Positions 25,301 to 37,300 of a stretch of DNA of 64,000 bases are shown here, in pieces (position 1 is the first letter of the stretch; each line of letters begins with the position of its first letter). The stretch spans positions 22,040,437-22,104,436 of the forward strand of contig OZ024915.1 of assembly GCA_964017125.1 (NCBI GenBank). Reading direction: 5' to 3'. Made by a program: the position numbers and the translations under genes. The notes below the pieces were generated by a model, which had not been told where the DNA came from, did not search any database, and saw only the letters and a list, made by a program, of their open reading frames with translations. The DNA comes from Flabesymbios commensalis (taxonomy: Eukaryota > Annelida > Polychaeta > Terebellida > Flabelligeridae).

Positions 25301-28300
25301 TGAAAAAAATAATTCATGATGTGTTATAATATAGGTACATGTAGTAATCTTTTTGCTTTATGGCTACATACAACTTGTTATCTCAGACAATATTGTATTT
25401 GATCAGAAATTCTTCTCTATTTTATCTTCTTTTTTAATTATTTACTGATTGGTTTTCACAGGTAGCTTTCATTGATATGGCATGAACAATACATTTACCA
25501 TTAAATTTTTTTTGTTATAGAGATGTTGGTACAAACATCCGCGAAGGAATAACAGGGTTTTCAGGGTAAGTACATTTTGTTTGTCAGAAGTAGGCTTAGT
25601 TTATTTATTGCAAGAATGCAACTTCGTTTTGTGCAGTCTACTAATATCTTTATAGAATATATACACTGACAGACAGACAAAAGTATCACCATGATCATCA
25701 AAGAGCTATACTGCAGTGCAAAGCAAAAGGCATTATCTGTTTACTTTCACGTAAGCAGATACTTTTGCCTTTGCATAGGAGTATAGTCAATCATGCAGCT
25801 AATGCCTTATAGTGAAAATCATATTGCTTGTAAGATAATATTTTTTTGTGGGATTATCCCATTATATTACTGCTCTTCTTATTACAGAATAGTAAATGAT
25901 CATAGCAAATCATGTTGTAGACAACATTTCATCAGTCAACACTATTTCACATGTGCATAACCATTCTAGAATGTATTAGCTACTGAAAGTAACTTGTAGT
26001 ACATGTATATACATAGCATAAGTTGCTTGATGATTAATTTAGTTAATAACATGCTGGAGATAAAATGTATCAAATTAGTGAATGTTTGTTTGCTTTGTAG
26101 CACTATTGTTTCCAAACCTAAAGAGTTTGCTCATCTCATCAAAAACAAGTTTGGCAGTGCTGACAACATCAATCACCTAAGTATGTGGATTTATTGAGTG
26201 TTGTTTACAGCAAATATAAATGTTGACATAGAATAGAGAATAGACATACCAGTAGTTATAAGAGATAGGCTGGCTACTGTGATTGACACGGTCTGTCAAC
26301 ACAGCTGTTGATTTCTAAATTATGTTTTGCAGACCTAAATTGTCACTGGTGAATTTGTTTGATGTCATTTGAACCCATATACTCTTTAACCCTTTCCATG
26401 CCTTTCCCGGATCGTGTCCGGGAATTTTAATACTGATTACAATGCCAATCCCGGACCGCGTCCGGGCTAGTTTACAGTTAATTCACTATTATGCTGAACA
26501 GTCGCCAAGTGTGGTACGATGCATCCAGCGTGCTTTAAAACATTATGGGCGTGTACTACAGTGCCATGTGATGACTGTTTGGCCGGTACCGACCGCTGCT
26601 ACGCTCTGGTTGGGCCGTGTATGGGCATTTTGTTGGTTTGATTCACAAAACAGTGGCGGTGTTGATGTTTTGGCGTGAATTAAAACAGTTCGCCTGTATA
26701 CAATCACAATGCCATAGACAACTAGGTGAGCAACAGCTCAACATTGTATGTAGGCGTACTCTTATTCTTATAGCGGGTATAGTATGTCAATTTATCCACT
26801 CTCTGCAGCAAACACAAGCCGTTCAACAGATGCTGGTTTAATGTTGGCCCAACATCTGAGACGTTGCACCAACATTACCCAAGCATTGGTGCATATTACG
26901 GCTGTGTTTGTTGCGTGTCTCGTCGTTATCTAATGTCTGATATATAGGACTATAGGCCTATCTGGGGTCACGTCACACTATTTCTGGTTGACGTGATATT
27001 TAAACCTCAATGCGACAAACCAATCGTATCAGTCTGCATCCTCATTAGTCAGCATTATTCAGCGTCTGTCTTACTGGTTTGACCTCTTGTTCTGAATATG
27101 TGTTATAAGAATTCCTGGGTAGCGCAACGACTATGCCTTTCGGAATCGCGTCCTGCACGAATAATGTTACTCCTCAGGTACCGTTATTACCCTAAAACTA
27201 CTTGAAACACCGTCTGAAATAGTGCTTGACCCTGAATGATCCAACTACAGTCATATATAACACTTAGCTCACGCATAAATAAAGTTAGAAGGCATAAAAT
27301 GGTATTGTTTATATTTTTTATCGAGTTTGACCTTTATATGACCTTGATATGACCTAGCAATGACCTTTGCACACCACCTCAGTATAGTGGAACTCCAACC
27401 CCTGTTACCCTTTCCACAAAGTCATATGTAAATTTGTTGCAATTCAAGGCATAGTTCCACACTATATTTGGTCACTTTTGGCATTCAATTTTAGTCCTGC
27501 AGAAGGGGGAATTGAATAGTGAATTTATTCGAAGCTGAAAATAAGGGAAATCCGAAGGGGCTATCAGTACTCGGGTACTCCTCGGGTACCTTAAAACTAC
27601 TTGCGACACCTTCTGAAATGGTGCTTGACCCTGAATGATCCAACTACAGTCATATATAACACTTAGCTCACGCATAAATCAAGTTGGAAGGCATAAAAAA
27701 TGGCAATTTGTTGTATTTTTTATCGAGATTGACCTTCATGTGACCTTGACATGACCTCGGCATGACCTTTGCGTTCAACCCCAATAATGTGCAACCCCAA
27801 CCCGTCCCACCATACATTGCCAGTTACAAATATGGGAGTTCACTATGAATGATGTTCTGTAGGCCTACTGATGAATCTTAAAAAGTTTTTTTTAGCCAAT
27901 ATAACCATTATGCTCAAGTAATTAGGCATTGTAGAAAATGGCAGGGGCTAAATTATTGGGCATGGAAAGGGTTAATTACTAGGATGACTGACTAAGAAAT
28001 GCTTTTTAAAGGGACTGGCCCAGGCTAAAATCATCAAAAAATCGGTGATTTTATTTTGGCTTCTTAATATGACCATATGATGTGAACATGTCCATAGACT
28101 AGAACTGCAAAAGTTTTTTAATTTTTCTGCTGCGCATTCACCAGTTAGACCAGATTTAGAGATGAAATTCCTGATTTCTAATTATTGACAACCATGTCAA
28201 AAAATAGAAATACGGAAATTTTGTCTCTATATCTAGCCTAAACGGTGAATGCGCAGCAGAATTTTTTTTTAAACTTTTGCAGTTCTAGTCTATAGACATG

Positions 28301-31300
28301 TTTACATCATATCGTCATATTAAGAAGCCAAAATAAAATCACCAATTTTTTGATGATTTTAGCCTGGGCCAGTCCCTTTAACATTTAGAAACCATAGCTT
28401 TTTGTTCAATTTAAAATCATCATAAATATCTTACGTAGCTCTTTAAATACTGATGTTATGAGTCTGCGGCCATTTGAAATTTTAATTCTTTCAGTACCGG
28501 GATCGACTACAGATATTTCCTTATGAGCTGTTTTTAATCATGAATGCAATAATTGTTTTTTACTTTAGGAAATTTAGAGGAAAGTCAAGGGTCAACAGAT
28601 GAAGGTGATAAACACAGTCACTTGGGGAGTAACCCTATGCCATCTTCAGGGTATGTTGTTGTAAACATATTTATTTAACGAGGATTTACAAATAGCTACA
28701 AAGCTAATGTCAGTGTCTCCTCAGTGCAGGTGCAAGTGCAAATAGTAATAATAATATAATGTGGTGTGAAACAAGTATAAATTAAACATCGGCACCTCTA
28801 TGCAATACCATAACAATGTGACCGAGCAAATACACAACATTGTCACCCACATTTACGAAGAAGCAAAAAATATGAATACACACAATAAGCATGAAAGATG
28901 CCTTCAAGGCGGCTCAAAAATAACATTATATATTCACACATTTCGAAACAGAGAAATACAAAAGTACACACTATAATTAGGAAACAAAATCTTAAAATTA
29001 ACATAAAATGCAGGTATCTGGCTACATCCCAAAACGCGATGTTTCGTTAATATATAACAAAACAAAATGGCATATTTTTATATTTATTTCGGGGGGCAGT
29101 GTAAAAGATCCCGAGACAAGAAGTTCGTAATCTATTCTTGTTTCTGGAGGAATTAACGGAGATATTTTTTCTAGCATAGTTTCGCGTTGAAAAGTGTAAT
29201 TGCTGCATTGGAAAAAATAATGTCTAGCAGATTCGATTTGAGGCCCACATGTACACATGGGGCTGGGTATACAAGATTTGTTATATAGATCCCCATTTAA
29301 TGAAGAGAAGTTTAACCTCATTTGACAGAGATTAATTTGATCAAGTCGATTGCCGATATAAAAATGTTTGGGTACTATGGTCTTAACTTTCAGGTAGTCA
29401 GTTAGTTTGCATTTAAATAGAGCTTTTTGAGAACAGCAACGTATGCTGGACGGTAGCAGGTTCCATAAATGTGTACTTGAAGGGAAAAAGGAATAACGAA
29501 AGTATGATGTTCTGCAACGATGTCCCAAGTATTTGAACTCCCCCCTGGCTCTAGTGGTATTTCTGCTGTTCCCCAGAGGGCGCGTTAAAAAGGTATGGAG
29601 GTTGACAGGACAGGTTTTAAATACTATGCTATGGAATTTTAAAATTTTATGAAACGTTCGCCTGGTTTGCAAAGTACAAAGTCCAGTTTCTTCCAGTAAC
29701 AGTTGGCGTGATGTACCTTTCTTACAACCTGTGATCAGACGCAGCGCATTATATTGAATATTCTCAAGGGTATTTTTATCATTCTGGGAACAGTTGTCGA
29801 AAACTACATCTCCATATTCTAAAAGTGGACGTATAAAAGAAAGGTAACAGCGATGTAGTGCTGAGCGACTCATTTTGTACTTAAATAAACGGAGTAAATG
29901 GACACGTTTCATTGCCTTGGTTGTTATTTCGTTGATATGATCAGACCATGATAGCGTTTTGTTCAAGACAATGCCTAAGTGTTTGTGGCTATCTACTTGT
30001 TTTATGACAGTATTGTTTACCGATACTGGCACATAAGGTAATATTTTATTTTTACGTGAAAAAAGTATAGTTGCAGATTTGGATGGGCTAAGCGTCAGAA
30101 GCCAGTCCCTGCACCACTTGGAAATTTTTGCCAGGTCACGATTCAGTATTTTGGCAGCCTTTCGGCGGACCAGTTCACTTTTTGGAAAAGCGAACAGTCG
30201 TCAGCAAAAAGAAATAGGTCAGATTTTATCGAATTACAAATGTCATTTATATAAATTAAAAACAGAAGTGGCCCAAGGACTGACCCCTGAGGAACCCCGG
30301 CAGTTATTTCAAGCCATGATGATTCTGTGTTATTTACCAGAACACGTTGTTTCCTATTTTTTAAGTAACTTTTAATTAATTCCAAAATATTTCCAGCAAC
30401 GCCATATCTTTTTAGTTTATATAGTAGGCCTGTATGCCAAACTTTGTCGAAGGCCTTTGAAAAATCCAGAGAGACACCGTGTACTTCATCTCCGGAATCA
30501 AGTGCTGAATAGATGTTATGACATATAATGGATAACTGGTTAGTAGTGGAATCACCTGGAATAAATCCTGATTGTTTGCTAGAAATTATGTTTTGATTTT
30601 TCAAATAGCTAAATAAATGTTGGAAAATAATTTTTTCAAACACTTTCGAAATACATGGTAGTAAACTAACAGGCCTGTAGTTGTTACATTGTGTCATATC
30701 ACCTTTCTTGAATAATGGTATCACATTTGCTTGTTTCCAAGCATCAGGAAAGGTGCCCTTTGCGATACATTTATTAAATAAGATAGATAGAGGTTCAGCT
30801 AAAGCAGATGAGGTCTCTGTAAGTATTCGATTACTGATATTGTCCGGTCCTGTAGCTTTACCAGGTTTTAGTTTATTCAATGTTTTGTATACCTCAAGTG
30901 GATTTGTAGTAATATTATATATAGTGGCGTTATAGCGAGGCGGTGTCTGAGGTAGTTTTGCAGCAGATGTATCAAGAGTGGACTGTTCAACAAAGTAGCG
31001 ATTAAAAATGTCTGCTTTGTGCTTATTATCCGTCACCAGAGAGCCATTATTATTAAGAGGAGCTTTAATAACTGGTTTATTATACAGTAATGCTTTACAT
31101 GTTTGCCACCATGTCTTAGAATTTGGATTCCCACTGTTAACCGTTTCAAATTGCTTCAACTGGTAGTTTATTTTAGCGCTTCTAATTTCAGATACCGTTT
31201 TGTTCCGAATCGTTTTAAACTTATTCTGCAGCCTTATGTCTTGTGGTTTGTTCTTCAAACTGGAATGAAGTCTGTTTCTAGTCCTCATTAATCTCCTAAT

Positions 31301-34300
31301 TTCGCTGTTAAACCAGGGCTTGTCTCTGGGACGTATCGTTGTTTCATAGCAGGGAATAAATAATTTTGCATTATATGTTAGAAGATTCATAAAATTATTT
31401 GTAATTTCATTAATATCACCAGCTGTGAATATGGTGTTCCACGCAACATTCATTAGACTGATTCGGAACATAAGGAAATTTGCATTTTTATAATTCCACA
31501 CCGTTCGTTTATAAGCAGTATGTATAGATGAGGTTTGAGGGTATAGTCTGAAATATATAGGGCAGTGATCAAAACAGCTATCTTTAGGTAAGGTGCCAAA
31601 TTCATTCACATTAAAAGTAGAGTTTGTAAAAATGTGGTCAATGCAAGAGTGTGAAGTATTTCCAAATCTGGTCGGCTCGTCTATCAACTGAGAAAAATCA
31701 TTGCAGTCGAAAAAGTTTTTCAGAGCTTTTCCATCCGAGGATGTGGCATCGTATGTACACCACTCTTGGTGCTTTGTATTTGAATCTCCAATTAAATATA
31801 TATTATGGATTGAGTAAAATTTCGCTTTGGTTATTATATGAAAAATATTGTCAATAAAGTCATTTATATTTAAACTAGGTGGTCGGTAGAAAAAACAAAG
31901 TAGATGTGGCGTACATTTGATGTCGACTTCAATGCAAATATATTCTCCCGATGTCGGTTCAATAAGAGGACACCTTTTAGCGGCTACGTTCTCAGATATG
32001 TACACAGCTACACCACCGCCATCCCTTCGACGGTCTTTCCTAATAGGCGGTAAAAATCCAGGCAGGAGTATCTGGTCATCTAGTATTGAATCATCCAGCC
32101 ATGTTTCACTAATTCCAAATATATCTAGAGAGGTAATACTACACATAAGGCTAATAAGATCTAATTTTGTTTCTGGGTTCCGGGTTGGAGCGGTTAAGCT
32201 ACGTACATTCTGAGCTCCTATTGAAAGAGATTGTAAAATTGGACCAGGATTCGATTCTACATCACCAGAGCGAGAAAGATGCATTTGGTAAATCATCCAC
32301 GTTATAAGAAAAAAAGGAGCAATATTTTTCCAAAATAAAAGATTGGAAGACCAGCGGGTGATACTTTGCTGGCCATGAAATGTACCTATCGACATTCGAT
32401 AGTGTGCTACGTCAATTGACATTGTGATTTTGTAAAATAGACATACATATATAGCATCTGTAAAGGTAACCGATTACCGACATATTCAGATCGGAAATGT
32501 AGACAAAAGTGTGCATGGTGCAAAAAAAGAACAAAGTTAACAATCCCAGATAAACAATGGACACGAATGCTGTCGGCATCGTGAGTGAAATGTGGAAACC
32601 ACAATATGAATCAAATCAAACAAAAAATTAACAAAAAACAGTGAAATTGAGTACAATTGTGAGGAAATATGTACTTGTCAAGATATGGCCTAAGTTTGAA
32701 TGTTTGGGTATTAGTGACCGTAGTGGCAAAACTAATGTTCAGTTGCAGTAAACAGATTTGTGAACAGATCGAATGCAGTGAGGCATAGCGACATGCAGTC
32801 ACTGTGCTACCAGGCAAAATGTAATGATTTTCGGTAATATATTCTAAAGCCCAACGTTAAACCAACATGGGCACAACACATACAACACCGACCTTATTGT
32901 GTTTTGTCAATATTGTAACATTGTTGACCATCCCAGTAAACACGATACGTTCAGGGTATGTTGTCCTCAACAGTTAACTCATAACCCCTAGGTCGACTAC
33001 AGCAGGCATTCTGTTTTTTTATTAGCACTGCATAAGCAGTTTAAAAGTAAAATATGTATTAAAAGTAAAATATGTGTTAAATTTAAATTGTACTGAAATA
33101 TGTTAAGACTTGAATTTCACAAATTACGTACATTCTCATTCACTTGACTAACTTCAAGTGACTGAAAAATTTACTTTAATTGAGTAGGTCAGATCTCTAG
33201 GAGTTAAAGTGCTAATCAAGTCTATGACCATTTACAGCCTTTTTATTTGTCTTTCAAACAGGGAAATTTGAAAAGACAAATGAACTTTAAATTTGATAGC
33301 TTGACATTTGTTTTAATTCAAATTGTACATAAGAGAGTAATTTCAATACGCTGAATAACGATCCACAACACTTCCTGTGTGTATAAAAGTAAATTCTATG
33401 ACTTCCTTTTCAATGGTCTTGATATTGAATGAATACTAAACAAATATTTAAGGTACTATTTAAAATGTTATGATAGAGTCAAAAGGTTAGAGGCTAGTCA
33501 AACAAACATACTGTTGATTTGGTAAGATTCAGGAGGTTTTATTTTTCCAGAATTTATTATTCTCGCGAAATTGTTATTATAATAGCGCTACCTATCATTT
33601 AAATTGATAATTTGCGTATTCTAGACTTTAGAAAAGTCACAAATTCACGAAAATCTAAACACACGAAAATTACCAGATATACAGTATTCTGTGAAGACAA
33701 ATTCCATATAACCTGAAATTTTATTATCTAGGATTTAAGGCGGTGAAGATTGACTGAAATTTTTTTATATTTTCTGCAAAAAAGCCTTATCAATAATTAC
33801 CTTTTTGCTACTTGTCATTAACGTCAAAGAAAAATGATAACTTTATTATAGTATAAATTTTTTCAAAGTACATGAAGACACTGTAAAAAAAAGTATGGAT
33901 ATTTTTTATTAAAATAAGTTCCAAAAAATGTAAAATATTCAGTTGTTTCATTTTATTCTATAGGATCGTAATAATCCCACTTAAATTACAGGCTTCAGCA
34001 TCAGCATGTGTGTACAGTTTTGCTTTGATTACATAGATGTATAATTTTCCAGTTTTAGCAATGTATAAATTACTCTCTTATATAAGGGTCACCAAATCTT
34101 TATTTATTTTGGTGATAACATCTACTCGCAAATTATTATTATTTCAACATTACCGGTACCATTATATGTGATTATTCCATATAATTGTTTAGGTACAAAG
34201 CGTATTCAGACGAGGATGCCTCCAGCATCACATCTGGGTCAGGACCTAGCGCCACTCAGAGCAGTCCACATCCACAGTCCCAAACACACTCTAATCAACC

Positions 34301-37300
34301 ATCCATCTCTGTACTGGAACAGCTACAGATCACCATAGAGAGACACTCTAGATTACTGGAAGGCTACCATGAAAAATATTTACATATGGACACTAATTTA
34401 GAAAGTTTGAAGGTACAATAATATGCATTGTGCCATTTGTTCATATTGTTATTTATCTTCATTTTAATCAACATAGCTATAATAACATTTTTCTTTGTAT
34501 TATTTTATTTTGTCATTGTTGTTCAATTTGCTAGAAATTTTGTAATGAAACTATATTTTCATTTTCTAATTTCACTATCTCGAACTAGTTGATTGTTTAT
34601 TGTTTAACCATCGTCTGTTAACCCTTAAAGCGCAGGTATCGATTATATTTGTTTTTTTATATTTTTAATTAGCACATTTCATGTCAGCTTTGAAACATGT
34701 TAAAATAAAACGTGACGCCAATCAGCGAGATTTGAAAATAGTTCACCTCAATTTTGTCAAATCTCAATAATTTTCACTCACTTGAACTTGTGGATCGCGC
34801 TAGCTAAACACAACTTCAAGTGGGTGAAAATTCCAATTGAATAATTTGCCGGCTAAAGGGTTAACCTTCTGCATGTATATCCTGGCAATCATGCAGTGCA
34901 TCCCAACAAACACGTGATGCTGAACAAATGTTGATTTAATGTCGACCCATCGTCTCCAGCTCTGGGCCAACATGAAATCAACATTGGTTCATCGTCTTGT
35001 CTTTGCTCGCATGTGGCTATTTTAAAATCTTTTTATTAACATGTTGTATTTTTTATAGGGACAGATAAGCTGTGAATGTGCTTACCTAAAACAGACTGTA
35101 GAAGAAGAGCGATATCGTAATGAGCGTTTAGAAGAGCAGATTAATGATCTCACGGAGCTTCATCAACATGAGGTCACCAACATTAAACAGGTAACTTAAT
35201 CACAACAACTACATTTTTCAACAATTTATGTTTTTTTAACATTATTTAAAAAATCATTTAATTTTATTATTTTTGAAGTAGTTTGATATGGGTTTGCATG
35301 GTACAAAACGTTAGCAAGCACAATGTTTGTCCCCCACAAAGAATGAGTTTTCGCACAATGCAATATATAATTTATATTATACTCTGCTTAGCTGTTTCAG
35401 TTCGTATAAAATACAACTTTTCTGCTTTTAAGCCATATGAATGAGGCTACTCCTTATTCTGTTGCATTTCAATGTATTTGTACATGTATTAACATATTCA
35501 TGAATTGCAGGAACTATCGAGCATGGAAGAGAAGATGGAATATCAGCTTGAAGAAAGGACTCGGGACATGCAAGAACTGCTGGAAACATGCCAGACTCGG
35601 GTACTGATTATATTTTATATGGTTTAAATGGATCCTTACGCGATATATATTTACAATTTAGAGGTCACTAATTATGAACAAAGTATTTTTTTTATGGAAT
35701 AAGGGCAAAATAATCAATACGGCTACCGAAAAATGCTGAGTATAACGCGCTCTGTTGTATAACTTGCAGAGTGGAAAAAATAAGACTTTAGAGGGTAAAA
35801 TTCTTAAGTAATGCGCACTGTTCTATGGTGCGCAAAAAATCACCAAACATTACAGGATGCAGGCAGATCAATAGCTACTAAGTAGTTGGTGACTATAAAC
35901 CCTAGCCATAAAAATGGATAAATAATAGAGATAACATGCTCAATCGTGAAAGTCGCCAAAGTATATAAGATGAGAAAATAATATGAATATAGAATTTAAT
36001 TTTCGTTTAAAACTGCTGGGAATTCCCCTTCTTCATGCGTAGACCCTGCTGTCATGACTACATTTGGACATGCTCAAGATTGCTGGCAGACTATGCACTA
36101 CAAAGCAATATAGAGCATGCTATACAATAGTCAACATTGTGAATAGAAATATGAGGAACTAAAGGGTTAAACACAAAATTAGTCATTAAAAATATTCACC
36201 AACTTGAAGCTGTGTCTTGCTACAGCGACCACAACTTCAACTCTGTGAAAATGACTTGATATGTGCTTAGTCTGAGTTTATCTTGCTGAATAAAGAGATG
36301 TATCACTTTCAAAAACTGTTGTTTAATGGGCTACATAACTTGTTAATAGATGTGACTAGCACTCAAAGGGTTGATTAAAACCCTTGATCGATATGCTTTT
36401 TGGTTGAAATTTTCATCCACTTTAAGTTTATTCAGGTTTTTCAAATTTGTAGCCATTTCACTGTGATGTATTTTCAAATTTGACTGTTAACACTCATCCT
36501 GCTGAGTAGTTTTATTTAAATTTTAAGTTGTTTCTCGCTGCCGTGATACATAACTTCAAGTGACTGAAAATTTATGTCATTTGTGAAATTTAAGTCCCAT
36601 CATATATCAGTGTTTTAAGCTTGAAGGCATATTTTACTTTAAAAAAAAACTGGTTATACAGGTGCTAATAAAAATGTTTACCGTAGTCGACATCAGTGTT
36701 CTCAAGGGTTAACCCTTGATGTGCTAACAATTTTTTTATGTAATCCATGGAGTCCAAAGGGTTATATTCACTTTGAAATCATCATAAATGTCTTAGTTAG
36801 CTCTTTCTGATTCATTTGAATACCCCTATCATGGGTCTACGACCATTATGAATATTTTCACACTTACAGTGCGGGGATCGACTTTAGACATACGAATCTG
36901 ACGTCTACAGACATCAGATTCTTACGTCTAAAGTCGATTCCCGCGTTGTAAGGATTAAAGAGTTTTCTTGTGTGTCTAACTGCTATTACTGTGTTACAGA
37001 TAACAAAGATGGAGCTCCAGCAACAGCAACAACAACTCATCTCAGTGGAGGGAATTGAGAACTCAAACTTCAGGGCACTCATTACTAAACTCATCAATGT
37101 AGTTTTAGCCGTGCTGGCTGTCATATTTGTTTTCGTTTCAACCATTGCCAATTTGCTCGGACCTTTTCTGACCACAAGGTAATTACCTCCTCACTGTTAA
37201 TGTATCTTAAGCCGCCCCAAAAAACTAAAGTCGTTTTAATTTGTTTCATGAAAAGTTGTGGATCCCGATCGCGAAAGACAACTTCTAGTCAGTTGAAATT

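Larger units (their letters stand above)
28660..32949 (-). mobile_element. Non-LTR retrotransposon (CR1/L2/jockey-like LINE) with 2A peptide
   Basis: The element is flanked by a perfect 15-bp duplication, TTCAGGGTATGTTGT (28645-28659 and 32950-32964). On the minus strand it has about 530 bases of 5' sequence, a long coding region (32422 to 29022) and a 3' end of 362 bases ending in AAATAAATATG-type sequence. The last 130 bases at its 5' side (32820-32949) resemble the CCCAGTAAACAC palindromic repeat family. An antisense LINE in intron 6 of TMCC can be spliced out with the intron. The long target duplication and nearly intact coding region indicate a fairly recent insertion. Confidence 0.9.
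35601..36999 (+). other. TMCC: TMCC intron 9 with two abutting MITEs
   Basis: Apart from MITEs 36487-36712 and 36709-36958 and a MITE-core fragment near 36190-36250, nothing is recognised. The second MITE ends 41 bases before exon 10. Confidence 0.6.

Noticed and set aside
30079-32213. Plus-strand ORFs across the LINE
   Set aside because: Shadows of the minus-strand LINE coding region.
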